Assembly: GCA_025362975.1 (NCBI GenBank)
Contig: JANYES010000003.1
Coordinates: 1 to 64,000 of the forward strand
Length of the DNA: 64,000 nucleotides
DNA from: Alphaproteobacteria bacterium
Lineage (GTDB): Bacteria; Pseudomonadota; Alphaproteobacteria; Rickettsiales; SXRF01
Direction: 5' to 3'
In this document: piece by piece, positions 18,985-27,838 of the stretch
Numbering within the stretch: position 1 is the first letter of the stretch
How the letters are laid out: every line of letters starts with the position of its first letter
Program-made: the position numbers and the translations under genes
The notes under the pieces: generated by a model
What the model saw: the letters and a program-made list of their open reading frames with translations, nothing else
Told to the model about the DNA's origin: nothing
Databases searched by the model: none

Positions 18985-19674
18985 TTACTGGTTTTGTTCT
19001 ATGAGGCATTTTTTGCTTTTAGAAGAATCGGGATAAGATGTGCACCTTCCAAATGAATCAAGCGTTGTGCATGGGTAATGCTCTTTGCAATTCTCTACCG
19101 CCTTATCACCAAGGTAACTTATGATATCGGCCGGTACGCGCGGAATAGAGTCTGTAGGCCTCGACTTAATTTGCAATTCGAGTGTTTGTATTGGCGTTGC
19201 TACACCAGCATAAATCAACTCTCCTTTCACAGCCAAATATCCTGACTGAGCAGACATTACAATGATGGACAGGGCGTGATGTTCAAAGGGGCTTAAATTT
19301 CCTACCGGAAAGATGATTTCTTTTACATTGCGAGAATAAGGATAATTATTGGCTACCCATTCAGTAACCTGCTTATCATTAGTATCAATAATATTCATGC
19401 CTTGTGAAAAGCTGAGCTTTAAAGAAAGCCCCTCAGGAGAGCGAATACCATTATTTATAACCTCAATGGAAATACGAAACCTATCTCCAAGAAAAACTTC
19501 TTCTCCCTTCTTTTTTTGTTCTGACGTATCTGGCTTTGGATAGTTATTTATATACGGCACACGTTGATAGCTAATTGGACCTATGTTTATTGAGGACACG
19601 AAATATAAATAAAATAGCGCTGCAAAGATCAGGGCTAATAGAAAAATGAGTGCTGGGCGTCGAGTAGGGCGCAT
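18985..19674 (-). CDS. Single-pass membrane protein, 229 aa
   Basis: An Arg-rich N-terminus precedes one hydrophobic helix (residues 8-27), then a ~200-residue extracytoplasmic region with a beta-rich pattern and four Cys near the C-terminus. I do not recognise the family. The ATG at 19674 is preceded on the minus strand by GATGAGCGGATCTAAC, a motif also found before the gene starting at 21492. Third-position usage is more AT-rich than in the first 18 kb, suggesting acquired DNA. Confidence 0.6.
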   Translation of the reverse strand: MRPTRRPALIFLLALIFAALFYLYFVSSINIGPISYQRVPYINNYPKPDTSEQKKKGEEVFLGDRFRISIEVINNGIRSPEGLSLKLSFSQGMNIIDTNDKQVTEWVANNYPYSRNVKEIIFPVGNLSPFEHHALSIIVMSAQSGYLAVKGELIYAGVATPIQTLELQIKSRPTDSIPRVPADIISYLGDKAVENCKEHYPCTTLDSFGRCTSYPDSSKSKKCLIEQNQ

Positions 19675-19740
19675 GAGTTAGATCCGCTCATCTATTTGAA
19701 TTGCCTAATTTCTATCTGTTTCAGTGTAAAATGGGTATCA

Positions 19741-19830
19741 AATTAGAACCAGCTTACTCTTGGCTGCGCCACGCGTAGCCGAAGGCGAATCGTGGTGTAC
19801 CAGCGCGGAGGAGGTTCGAACCGGGTTTTG
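19741..19830 (-). repeat. Intergenic repeat copy A
   Basis: On the minus strand this gap contains GGTTCGAACCTCCTCC followed by GCGCTGGTACACCAC, and ends with CTGGTTCTAATTT. The same ordered blocks occur in copy B (21597-21692) and partly, in inverted orientation, in copy C (22876-22917). The middle can form a stem (CCACG...CGTGG). Confidence 0.55.
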
Positions 19831-19834
19831 GAGT

Positions 19835-20788
19835 TTATAGAATGGTTGCAGGGCTGGAAGAAGCTAATTTCTTGTTAAGCCTCAGTGCCAAATTACTAAT
19901 TCCAAAGAATACTCCTCCCAATATGATTAAACATACCGGCCATCCTATCGAATCCATAAAATGTTGGCTGGTAAAATAACTGATGTAGGAAAACAATGCG
20001 ATAGCCGATGTAATCAGCATAGAGCGGCTATTCACTATAGTGCTAACATAGAGCATAAAGGCAGCCATTGCGAGATAAAGAATTTCTAAGCTACTGCGCC
20101 AAACAATATCAAAACCCATCCATAACAATACAACACTACCGATAAAATATCCAAATCCACAAATACTGTTATAAGGGGTTCTTTGTAAGCCATAACTAAG
20201 TGCTAGCACACTCACGCCACAAACGAATTCAATTAAATTATATGGAAGATGGATAAGGCTACACAGGTTAATGAAAGCCCCAATCGCGAAATAGATGGTG
20301 AAAAACAAGAAAGAGGTGCGCTTCACCTTTGTGAAAAGAATACCATATTGTGCGCCTAGCACCGCAAAAATGAGAAGAGCGGCAACCCGTACATCTCCAC
20401 CGCCCGTTGAAAATTCATACACAGTTACGAACAGCCCGGTCGTTTGAAGTAGCGCCGATAAAACCACTAATATTGCTACATTGCTTCTGCGCGCTGGTTG
20501 CAATGCCATTGTAACAGCAAGAACAAGGCAGATAATGCCTGGCCCGAATGTAATGATAATACGAGCGACAGAATTAAGTTGATTCCATGAAAGCCCAATA
20601 TATGCGCTAAGTCCCGCTAAAACAAAGATGCCGCCTAAGTACGAAAATACACGTGTCAAGGTGAAGGCATCTTTTTTATTAGCCTCAATTTCCCGGCAGC
20701 CTAAAGCTGACGTCAATTCTGCAAGGCTAATATTATGGGCATCGGCCAAGGCTACAATTTCGGTCATTGCCTGTTCTTTTGAATTCAT
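19835..20788 (-). CDS. DUF2157-like membrane protein
   Basis: 317 residues with a ~60-residue N-terminal cytoplasmic segment and about nine predicted membrane helices, starting FSYLGGIFVLAGLSAYIG as in DUF2157 proteins. Role unknown. The start at 20788 is used because the next upstream gene ends at 20785, giving the usual four-base overlap. DUF2157 genes are often found beside GDYXXLXY-type partners, and the upstream neighbour may play that part. Confidence 0.65.
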   Translation of the reverse strand: MNSKEQAMTEIVALADAHNISLAELTSALGCREIEANKKDAFTLTRVFSYLGGIFVLAGLSAYIGLSWNQLNSVARIIITFGPGIICLVLAVTMALQPARRSNVAILVVLSALLQTTGLFVTVYEFSTGGGDVRVAALLIFAVLGAQYGILFTKVKRTSFLFFTIYFAIGAFINLCSLIHLPYNLIEFVCGVSVLALSYGLQRTPYNSICGFGYFIGSVVLLWMGFDIVWRSSLEILYLAMAAFMLYVSTIVNSRSMLITSAIALFSYISYFTSQHFMDSIGWPVCLIILGGVFFGISNLALRLNKKLASSSPATIL

Positions 20789-21492
20789 GGGATAATCCAA
20801 CCGATGAAATTTGAAGAGGAATTATATTGATCGCTCGAACCATTATAGGAAATAGGGATATGTTTCCCGCTTTTGCTAATCACTGGACCATGATTTCTAT
20901 AAGAACTTCCTACTTCAAAAAATAGCAGTCCGTCCCCGTTGTAATTGTACCCGCCATTAGAAAACTGATAACCATCCGGCGCAGCAGGTGCAGCATTAAT
21001 ATTCAGTGCTGCAGCTTCGGCTACAGGAATCATAATTGGCGCGGTATTGTTGCCTTTATTGATTTCCGAAACGATTTTGGAAGTATCTTGCGCCTGCTCC
21101 TGAGAGGGAAGTTTAGTAGGATCGACGGCAATAACGATATTAGCATTGATGCCATTTCTATTGGCGCTTCCATCCAGCGTTTGATACTTGGACATATCGG
21201 GGGCTTCGAAAGTAATTTCCTGAATTTTTCCCGTAGCGGCTACATAACGATAAAGATGCGGTAGAGACTTCTCATTTTGATAGCGCGCAGGATCAACTCT
21301 TATATAAAGCTTCTGCTGCTGAACTTGGAACTCAACATAGCTGTACCTGCTATCCGAGAAAAAGAAGTCATATTGCGGATCCGCCACCCAATATTTTGGC
21401 AACGCATCAGCCACCATAAACAAAACCACCAATAATAACGGCAGGCTTATGCCAAGGGTCAGAACTATATTCTCTTTGATAAATTTTTTCAT
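20785..21492 (-). CDS. Membrane-anchored protein upstream of DUF2157 gene
   Basis: 235 residues with an N-terminal membrane helix (10-29), then an extracytoplasmic domain; the C-terminal third is rich in Asn, Gly, Ser and Tyr. Its stop overlaps the start of the DUF2157-like gene by four bases, so they form a two-gene unit. It could correspond to the GDYXXLXY-domain partner often found with DUF2157, but the namesake motif is not clear. Confidence 0.6.
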   Translation of the reverse strand: MKKFIKENIVLTLGISLPLLLVVLFMVADALPKYWVADPQYDFFFSDSRYSYVEFQVQQQKLYIRVDPARYQNEKSLPHLYRYVAATGKIQEITFEAPDMSKYQTLDGSANRNGINANIVIAVDPTKLPSQEQAQDTSKIVSEINKGNNTAPIMIPVAEAAALNINAAPAAPDGYQFSNGGYNYNGDGLLFFEVGSSYRNHGPVISKSGKHIPISYNGSSDQYNSSSNFIGWIIP

Positions 21493-21596
21493 AGTACCCC
21501 TGATATGATATAATAGTTAGAACCGCTCATCCTATTGTACTTATTTAATTCTTGCTATCAAGACTCAGATCGGGTGCCAATCGCTCACCGAAACTT

Positions 21597-21692
21597 AGAA
21601 CCAGAGCCAACTCAGGCTCCCACGCGGAATTGAAACGCTTTGGCTATAGCCAATTCCGAAGTGGTGCACCAGCGCGGAGAAAGTTCGAACCG
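21597..21692 (-). repeat. Intergenic repeat copy B
   Basis: The minus strand reads GCGGTTCGAACTTTCTCC, GCGCTGGTGCACCAC, then an internal hairpin (CGGAATTG...CAATTCCG), and ends CTGGTTCTAAG. It matches copy A at 19741-19830 in block order and largely in sequence. Confidence 0.55.
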
Positions 21693-21784
21693 CTTAGTGC
21701 AATTTCTTAAGATTTTACAAGGTATGGGAAAATTACTCAAGTCTCCCGAAGCCCAAAACGGAAGATACTTTCAATTTAATGCTA

Positions 21785-22867
21785 CTAACACTGCATTCCT
21801 TTAATCAGTTCGTTCATTAAATCATCTGCATTCTTGCAGTGAATAAGCGAAGCAGATTGTCCGCACCATAGCGACATAAGATCGTCACGTTTTTGCTCTA
21901 TGGCAGCTTGCTTTATCTGGCCAGTGAACCAGCTTTGCGCAGGATATGGTGCAAATTTATTTTGGTAAGGTGTTGTTTCGATCATCATGCGATTTACGAT
22001 GCCGCGCGCAAGTCTGCCGGTATATGCACGAGTTAAAGCTGTATATTTTGCCTCATCACTAAATAGTTTTTGCTTATGAAGGTCGCTAGCATTTGATTCT
22101 GCACATGCCAAAAATGCCGTGCCTATTTGTACTGCTTCTGCGCCAAGTGCAAACGCAGCCTTCATACCGCGACTATCAGCAATGCCACCTGCAGCAATAA
22201 TCGGTGCTCTTGTAAGGTCTACTGATTGCGGAATCAGCGATAGAGTGCCGATGAGCGAATTTTCAGCTTCTTGCAAAAATGCCACGCGATGACCGCCCGC
22301 TTCGAAGCCTGTAGCAACTATGAGATCCACACCCGCATCATCAAGCGCCACTGCTTCATCTGGTGTGATTGCCGTTCCGATGGTAGTGATGCCGCGTTTT
22401 TTACATTCACGTAAAATATCAGGTGATGGTATTCCGTAAACAAAACTAAAAACTGGTGGTGACGATTCTAAAATAGTTTCGATTTGCGCGTCGAATGTGT
22501 AGCCAAATTGTTCGGGATATGCTGGTTTTTTTAATCCAAGTTCTTTAAAATACGGCTCCAATACTTCATATGCTTGATCGAAAGATTTTTCCGGCAAGGA
22601 AAGCCCTTCACCATCGTGGTCTTTGACCCATAGGTTTATCGCAAATGGTTTTCTGGTTTGGGTATTGATTATGCTAACCAGCGTTTGAATTTCAGCAGGT
22701 GACAGGTGATGCGCCCCAAATGACCCAAGGCCTCCGAAATTCGATACGGTGGTAAGCAAAGTAATTGAAGATAGTCCACCACCAAACGGTCCCTGAATAA
22801 TCGGGTACTTTATCCCAAGTTGTTCTGTAACTCTCGTTTTGTTCCACATAAATTTATGCTGACACAT
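21785..22867 (-). CDS. Nitronate monooxygenase family flavoprotein
   Basis: 360 residues with the FMN-binding TIM-barrel pattern of 2-nitropropane dioxygenase/nitronate monooxygenase enzymes: an N-terminal YPIIQGPFGGG, then GFEAGGHR (the conserved His and phosphate loop), APIIAAGGIAD and GAEAVQIGTAFLAC. These enzymes oxidise alkyl nitronates. The gene stands alone between repeat copies B and C. ATG at 22849 is an alternative start; neither has a clear Shine-Dalgarno site. Confidence 0.85.
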   Translation of the reverse strand: MCQHKFMWNKTRVTEQLGIKYPIIQGPFGGGLSSITLLTTVSNFGGLGSFGAHHLSPAEIQTLVSIINTQTRKPFAINLWVKDHDGEGLSLPEKSFDQAYEVLEPYFKELGLKKPAYPEQFGYTFDAQIETILESSPPVFSFVYGIPSPDILRECKKRGITTIGTAITPDEAVALDDAGVDLIVATGFEAGGHRVAFLQEAENSLIGTLSLIPQSVDLTRAPIIAAGGIADSRGMKAAFALGAEAVQIGTAFLACAESNASDLHKQKLFSDEAKYTALTRAYTGRLARGIVNRMMIETTPYQNKFAPYPAQSWFTGQIKQAAIEQKRDDLMSLWCGQSASLIHCKNADDLMNELIKGMQC

Positions 22868-22875
22868 ATTGATGA

Positions 22876-22917
22876 AGCGGTTCTAACAACTCCGCGCGGG
22901 TAGAGTTTTGGTGCCGC
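22876..22917 (+). repeat. Intergenic repeat copy C (inverted)
   Basis: The plus strand reads GCGGTTCTAACAACTCCGCG followed by CGGGTAGAG, related to the blocks in copies A and B but in the opposite orientation. The nitronate monooxygenase gene is therefore flanked by inverted copies. Shorter and less certain than A or B. Confidence 0.4.
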
Positions 22918-22982
22918 TGCCACTACCTAATAGCATTAACAACAATAAGTTAAATAACAATTTTATATAATTAAATTTCACT

Positions 22983-23002
22983 ATGTACCCAGAATTGTAC
23001 CC
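22983..23002 (-). repeat. Copy of the sequence upstream of the integrase
   Basis: GTACCCAGAATTGTACCCAT here matches ATACCCAGTATTGTACCCAT at 30414-30433, just upstream of the tyrosine recombinase gene, with two differences in 20 bases. No integrase follows this copy. It could mark an operator or attachment-like site left by another or larger element. Confidence 0.4.
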
Positions 23003-23039
23003 ATAAGCATGAAAGTTAAACGCTGGGGACAATATAACA

Positions 23040-23340
23040 TCACAAGCATTTCGAGCACAATTGTAAGAAAACTGAAATAATCGATACAATAGCTGCAAGT
23101 GCCGCCCAATTGCGAGTGCTCTTATATCGCTTATCCTTTAATAGCTTTTCGCTAATATATTTTCTTGAAAGCCAACATTCCACAAATTCTCGGGATGGCG
23201 GTGGATTATGACAGATGGACGGAACATCAGCCCCCTAAGTTAATCCCAGCAGACAATAATCTTTGTTGTACGGTCTCTGGACCCAATTTTTCCATCGCAC
23301 TATTCCAACGATCTAAATCATTATTCTCGGTAGTCACCAT
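23040..23340 (-). pseudogene. Small membrane protein with a frameshift in a G run
   Basis: A good ribosome-binding site (AAAAGGAA) precedes an ATG at 23340 that opens a 37-codon frame ending at TGA (23227-23229). Shifting one base at the GGGGG run just before the stop restores an open frame of about 60 further codons, with PPSREFVECWLSRKY, then a basic stretch, then one hydrophobic helix. The combined ~95-residue product has the form of small membrane-anchored accessory proteins. It may be a true frameshift mutation or a sequencing slip. Confidence 0.45.
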
Positions 23341-23415
23341 ATCGTTCCTTTTAATAAGTTCCTAGGCCAAAACCTTAACAAAATATGCGTCACTATCAAG
23401 TGCCCAATGGAGGAA

Positions 23416-23650
23416 CTATCCGCACTCGGGTAATTCCTTCCAACTCGTCGTGTAGTGCGGGCTTTTCATCTCCATCATCATCTTCCATTCCCGTCTGATA
23501 CCGGAAGCGGCAAAGAACAAGCTATTAGCCCCATACTTTTTATTCACCCCATCTAAGGCTTTCATAAGCTGTTCTTGCTGCACCTCATTGCGTGGCGATA
23601 ACAAATCGAACTGCCTGCCCTGTGAAGAGGTTATGGAAGCCGGGAACTAA
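23416..23650 (-). pseudogene. umuC: umuC 3' fragment (DNA polymerase V catalytic subunit)
   Basis: The minus strand encodes LMKALDGVNKKYG, then a WKMMMEMKSP segment, then HYTTSWKELPECG. This is the characteristic C-terminal tail (DUF4113) of UmuC, normally ending SPRYTTRWDELP. Only about 65 codons are readable in frame; the bases further upstream continue only after frame changes. The polymerase core is absent, so this is a remnant. It sits with the other decayed sequences between 22.9 and 24.1 kb. Another short minus frame (ATG at 23823, 49 codons) upstream is unrecognised. Confidence 0.65.
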
Positions 23651-24043
23651 TGCCGACAGCTTTACCACGAGTGCTAACAATGTAGTAGGGCACGTTCATC
23701 CCCGAACCCACCCATTATTGAAATACGAATGTTTTGTATCCATATTTCAGGATTATTCTGAAGATAAGCCATATCGCCCACTTGATTTAGTTCTAACTTT
23801 AACACTCCAAAGAACTCCCGCATGGAAAGTTCCCTGTTCTGTTTTTAGGGATTTGACGGAAAATGCTGGATAAGATTCAAGTTTCTTCAATCACCTGTGT
23901 CTATATTCACCAAATTCGTTGTATTTTCCCTGTATAATAAGGAATTGCGCCAGAGAATGGTTGTCATTAGATTCCAAGCAGCACCATTTCCTCACATATA
24001 TTCAGAGAGTTATTACGGCGGCCTTTTTAGCCGCTGACTCTGT

Positions 24044-24151
24044 TTATACCGCCAAAAAATCTTGATGCGCCGGTTGCAGCAATAGTTTATCTAATACATT
24101 CCTTATTGCCGCTTGAATATATGGATCGCCATATATTTTTCCATAATCCAT
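24044..24151 (-). CDS. Possible 35-aa small protein
   Basis: A short frame encoding MDYGKIYGDPYIQAAIRNV and a Leu-rich helix. It overlaps the promoter region of the divergent lipoprotein gene and lacks a strong ribosome-binding site. The composition is protein-like, but this is weak evidence. It may be another remnant. Nothing else is recognisable between 23651 and 24043 apart from the 49-codon frame noted with the umuC fragment. Confidence 0.25.
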   Translation of the reverse strand: MDYGKIYGDPYIQAAIRNVLDKLLLQPAHQDFLAV

Positions 24152-24166
24152 TTCAGGAGTATCTTC

Positions 24167-25177
24167 ATGAGTCGTAAAGCATTTCTTCCCCTCGCATTCC
24201 TTGCTGCCGTTACCGCCTGTTCGCCTTCCGCGACCAATGGCGTAACCAAAGGACAGGAAGTTCATTCCGGGCCTTTCGGTATGATTACCGCTGATAGTGT
24301 CAAAGTGGACACGTCAGCCGCTTTTAAAGGCCTGCAGAAAGTAACTGTCGGCAGTTATACGATCGGTTTTGCGACATACAAAACCGCATCTGCCAAGGTA
24401 ATGAAGGGAAGTTCATCCGGCCATAATACGCTTCTGGGTATCGATGATGCGACCATGCAAAAAATCACTGACGAAAGTTACAAGAATTTCGTCGCCGACC
24501 TGAAAGCTAAGGGTTACACCGTGGTCGACCGTTCTGAGCTGATGGCCAACAAAGATTTCAACAGCACGAAAACCTATCCGAATCCCTATGAGGATTCCAC
24601 CAGCGGCTTTTTCGGTGAAGCCAGTAAGTTGAAATATTTTGCACCAAGCAGCTTTAACGGTGTAAAAATATTTATGGGCGATATCGTAGGCACTATGGGC
24701 GGCTTCGCAACGGATAGCCCCACCGTAGGAGCAGCTAAATATTTTGATGTGAGCGGTGTAAAAGTAATTCACGCCATTTACGTGCTGGATTTTGCTAATA
24801 ATGACACATCGGGCGGTTTGTCACGTTGGAGCACGCAGGTCAAAATCGGCCAGGGTATGACTGTTATTCCTACCGCCTCTAAACTTTCTGTATCGGCCGA
24901 TCAGGGTGGCCTGATGGCTACCGGTAACGGCTCCATCACAATTGGTCAGCCTATCAGTTCAGATAAAGAATTTGCAACAGTCAGCGATAAAACATCGGAT
25001 ACGCATATGGTCGCTGAGGGCGCTGCTAACGTGATTGCTACACTTGGCGGCATCGGCGGCAGCCAAAGCCGTGATTTTGAATTCCAGGCGCGTCCTAAGG
25101 ATTTCAAGGCTGCGGCCAGCGATGCGATCGAGCAGGCTAATACCGTGCTTGTAGGTAAAATGTCCGAACTTAAGTAA
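24167..25177 (+). CDS. Lipoprotein, 336 aa
   Basis: The start at 24167 has CAGGAG seven bases upstream and gives a lipoprotein signal, LAAVTAC, with Cys at residue 18. The mature protein is Gly/Ser/Thr-rich and begins like a curli- or adhesin-associated lipoprotein, but I cannot assign a family. It is a single gene with a strong terminator (25195-25227). Its start region overlaps a tiny antisense frame. Confidence 0.7.
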   Translation: MSRKAFLPLAFLAAVTACSPSATNGVTKGQEVHSGPFGMITADSVKVDTSAAFKGLQKVTVGSYTIGFATYKTASAKVMKGSSSGHNTLLGIDDATMQKITDESYKNFVADLKAKGYTVVDRSELMANKDFNSTKTYPNPYEDSTSGFFGEASKLKYFAPSSFNGVKIFMGDIVGTMGGFATDSPTVGAAKYFDVSGVKVIHAIYVLDFANNDTSGGLSRWSTQVKIGQGMTVIPTASKLSVSADQGGLMATGNGSITIGQPISSDKEFATVSDKTSDTHMVAEGAANVIATLGGIGGSQSRDFEFQARPKDFKAAASDAIEQANTVLVGKMSELK

Positions 25178-25194
25178 AAGATATCTAGATTATA

Positions 25195-25228
25195 AAAGCC
25201 CGGCTTGAACGCCGGGCTTTTTTTTGGC
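25195..25228 (+). terminator. Rho-independent terminator after the lipoprotein gene
   Basis: AAAGCCCGGC (25195-25204) pairs perfectly with GCCGGGCTTT (25211-25220), with a six-base loop and a following T tract. The stretch from here to 25591 holds no recognisable gene. Confidence 0.85.
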
Positions 25229-25591
25229 TAATCATTACAGGTTTTTTAATAACGGTGAAGTGCTGTAACATCGCAACCTTAGCCGCCTGCTTTATCTAAG
25301 ACGCTTAAGCGCAGTGATGCGTTTATGATGGCTCAGGGGGTAATTAATAGTTCGGCTTATAAAGCTTTGATTTATGCCAGAGCCTACCAACAGCCTCTTT
25401 TATTGAAAACCGACCGCATATTGATTTTCTTTTAGGAAGAGCATCAGAAGGAGCAAGGCACAGATTTCGTGGTTTTGATTATTTCTCATAACCGATAGAC
25501 ATCGCTAAGCAAATTCTATTTTTTTCAATAGATAATAGCTTTCTTATGGTCTTTCAATCTTAATAAAGATATCAACAAGCAGGAGATGGTT

Positions 25592-26029
25592 ATGTCGCGC
25601 AAGTTCTCAAATACCACGAAATATACAAGCCCAACGCTGGTAAAGGCGTCTGATGTGATTGAGTCAAGTGTAAATCGCGCTGGTGAGTATGGCGCTGAAA
25701 TTCTCGATAATATTAAAGCCGCATATCCCGTCGTTCAGGAAACGGCTAAAAATCTCGCATATAGCTCAGCTGACCAATCAAAGGCAGCCTTACAATATAC
25801 AGGTCGCCAGCTTGCGACCGCTGCACACACTGTAGGTCATCAGGTTCGGGTTACCCAGCGTCGTGCATTGAAGCTTGGCATCATTTACATGATCTATAAA
25901 TACTTCAGTAAAGATGAAGCCGTTGAAAAAGTTGTTAAAGATGTAGAGCAACACATAAATAACAATCCTATTCAGTCAGCGGTAATCGCATTAGGCACTG
26001 GGTATCTACTGGCTAAAATTATCCGATAA
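25592..26029 (+). CDS. Membrane-anchored DUF883-like protein
   Basis: 145 residues. Amphipathic helical N-terminal part, a short basic/hydrophobic segment near 95-108, and a C-terminal hydrophobic helix (SAVIALGTGYLLAKIIR). The plan recalls ElaB/YqjD-type (DUF883) proteins that tether to the inner membrane by a C-terminal helix, but the glycine pattern is weaker than usual. The start at 25592 is chosen because CAGGAG sits eight bases upstream. Confidence 0.5.
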   Translation: MSRKFSNTTKYTSPTLVKASDVIESSVNRAGEYGAEILDNIKAAYPVVQETAKNLAYSSADQSKAALQYTGRQLATAAHTVGHQVRVTQRRALKLGIIYMIYKYFSKDEAVEKVVKDVEQHINNNPIQSAVIALGTGYLLAKIIR

Positions 26030-26125
26030 TCGCATCCTTCTCTTATTTGCCCATGCGAAAATCGTTTAACTGCATAGCATCTTTATTCTGAAAGTTATTA
26101 AATTTGCTTTGAAATGGAGTCATAT

Positions 26126-26362
26126 ATGAAAAAGGTATTGTTGTTTTCTTTGCTTGCCACTTTATCGGGTTGCGTAGCCGTACCAGTTGAAGACGGTTAT
26201 AGGGATGGTCGTTATGATAGGAATCATTACAATAATCATTATGATAGGCATGATGGGGCGCGATATGAGCACGATAGTGATCATAGGGACAATCGTCACG
26301 ATGATGACGATAACGATCGCCACAGGGATAACGAGTATCGCGGTCATAGAGATGATCGCTAA
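26126..26362 (+). CDS. Small Asp/His/Arg-rich lipoprotein
   Basis: 78 residues. Signal MKKVLLFSLLATLSGC with lipobox LSGC, then VAVPVEDG and a tail made almost entirely of Asp, Arg, His, Asn and Tyr (for example DRHDGARYEHDSDHRDNRHD). The His/Asp content suggests metal or polyanion binding in the envelope; that is inference. ATG follows TGGAGT. A terminator follows directly. Confidence 0.7.
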   Translation: MKKVLLFSLLATLSGCVAVPVEDGYRDGRYDRNHYNNHYDRHDGARYEHDSDHRDNRHDDDDNDRHRDNEYRGHRDDR

Positions 26363-26373
26363 TATGTCGAAAA

Positions 26374-26401
26374 AACCCGGCAAGTTTCCCTGCCGGGCTT
26401 C
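26374..26401 (+). terminator. Rho-independent terminator
   Basis: CCCGGCA (26376-26382) pairs with TGCCGGG (26391-26397). A-rich and T-containing flanks allow it to act for the lipoprotein gene on the plus strand and the small gene on the minus strand. Confidence 0.6.
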
Positions 26402-26418
26402 TGTAATAAATGATTGGC

Positions 26419-26577
26419 TTATTTCTGAATACGGCCAATGTAATGTTGATACTTTTTTGCAAATTTTCTAAAGGCTTTACTTGCCTCTTTGAATTCTTCA
26501 ATTAACAACCCGAACTCAGCTTCGACAGTGAGTTTAGGTTTTACTTCCTTCTTCCGAAATTCAATAATGGCAGACAT
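26419..26577 (-). CDS. Small hypothetical protein, 52 aa
   Basis: The start at 26577 is chosen because GGGAG lies seven bases upstream. The product (MSAIIEFRKKEVKPKL...) is charged, helical and ends in basic residues. An in-frame start further upstream would add 45 residues that do not look like protein. Family unknown; distal gene of the island. Confidence 0.5.
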   Translation of the reverse strand: MSAIIEFRKKEVKPKLTVEAEFGLLIEEFKEASKAFRKFAKKYQHYIGRIQK

Positions 26578-26728
26578 TATTTTCTCCCGAGATACGCCGG
26601 ACGCACCTATGAGACGCGCGCCCGGCAGTTGAAGCCGACTAAGCGGTTTTGTCACGTTTGTTTTTTTTCTCTTCCTTATTCCACAGTTCAACATATCGGG
26701 TGTGCGTAACAATCCATGACGTCATTCT

Positions 26729-27145
26729 TTAACTGTATTTCCATTCTGCTTCGCCGGGATGCGGGGGATAATCGGGCAGGTACGCATAATCGCAAACGGG
26801 TTTAGTATTAGTTTTTTTATAAAATTCGCGCACCTCGGCATCATCAAAACTGAACCACCGTTTATGCCCATTCCAAATCTCTGCGCATTCCATAGGTAGG
26901 TTTCCATACTTCACCGCTTGTACACGCCACATTCTATTACTATTATCAATCCCCTTGCCGGGGGTGAGATTATGCCCACCAATATAAGTTATCGGCATGC
27001 CTTGATCATGTTCAATTGGTTTGTAACTATCCACTGTTACCTGAACAGATGATGGCCCTTTAATATCCCGCATTACCTCCCTGCGGGTTGCTCGTAATTT
27101 CTGGATTGTTTTAGCTTCTCTTAATAGCTCCTTCGCCTCTTCCAA
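26729..27145 (-). CDS. Hypothetical island protein, 138 aa
   Basis: A soluble protein with a helical, basic N-terminus and a Trp/Tyr/Pro-rich C-terminus (PDYPPHPGEAEWKYS). It lies six bases beyond the truncated primase gene on the same strand. I do not recognise the family. It may be a separate phage-type gene or the remains of the primase's distal part after rearrangement. Confidence 0.5.
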   Translation of the reverse strand: MEEAKELLREAKTIQKLRATRREVMRDIKGPSSVQVTVDSYKPIEHDQGMPITYIGGHNLTPGKGIDNSNRMWRVQAVKYGNLPMECAEIWNGHKRWFSFDDAEVREFYKKTNTKPVCDYAYLPDYPPHPGEAEWKYS

Positions 27146-27151
27146 TCCCTC

Positions 27152-27793
27152 TCATTCTGATGAACCATAATTAAGTAGACCCGACAGATGGATGGCGTTT
27201 CGCATAGAGGCGTCTAAAAAGGTGCAATGACAAGCAATAGCGTTGCCTGCTACATCACTAATAGATGCAATTATGGCCGGGTAGAATCCACTGGCTGTAT
27301 AATTATAACCGTGTTCAAGGAATCGTATGGAATCGGGCAATGCTTCCATTGTAATCCCGCGCTTTTCCCGCAGGTAACGCTCGCCAAGTGTCCGTTCGAT
27401 AGGGGTAGAGCGCTTAATCATGCTCAATGCCTTGTCACGTTGACGGGAAGCACGTTCATCAATCTTTTGCTTCAAGTGAGGTAGGGCGGGCCTGAGAATA
27501 TCAGCACGTTGACCTAGGAATCCACGTGCCCATACCAAAGCACCTTTAAAATCTGTCCGGAAACTGTGCTGAATAAGGGTAAGAATATCACCGCCCTCGC
27601 CGGATTCATGGTTGAAATAGGAACCATCCAGCAAACGAAGGGATATAGAGCCTTGCGTTCCAATCCGGTATTCATGAGCGGTGCGCTGTATGGTACGCCC
27701 TGTAAAAAGGCACTCCACAAGGCGGGGTATCTGTTCAATCAGTCCGGCTTTAAGGCCGGCGGTATCGTTGGTGTGGTTTGATTTTGCGGTCAT
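27152..27793 (-). pseudogene. Phage-type primase/Toprim protein, truncated
   Basis: 213 residues that match the first part of plasmid/phage-type DNA primases: SISLRLLDGSYFNHESGEGGDILTL in pieces, then GERYLREKRGI and the start of a Toprim-like segment (FYPAIIASISDVAGNAIACHCTFLD). Family members continue for several hundred residues with the Toprim and helicase parts. Here the frame stops just after the TFLD segment, so the catalytic domain is missing. It is probably a remnant. Confidence 0.55.
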
Positions 27794-27838
27794 GCGGCAC
27801 TCAGCTTTAAGACGCTGAAAAGTAATACCCGACCGTCA

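Noticed and set aside
18848-19036. 62-codon plus-strand gene
   Set aside because: It overlaps the end of the minus-strand gene at 18985, has no ribosome-binding site and no recognisable features.
19741-21692. tRNA genes or integron attC sites at the intergenic repeats
   Set aside because: GGTTCGAAC followed by a CCA-like end recalls a tRNA T arm, but no acceptor or anticodon stem forms. The GTTRRRY core pairs expected for attC sites are not consistently present, and no integron integrase is in the window.
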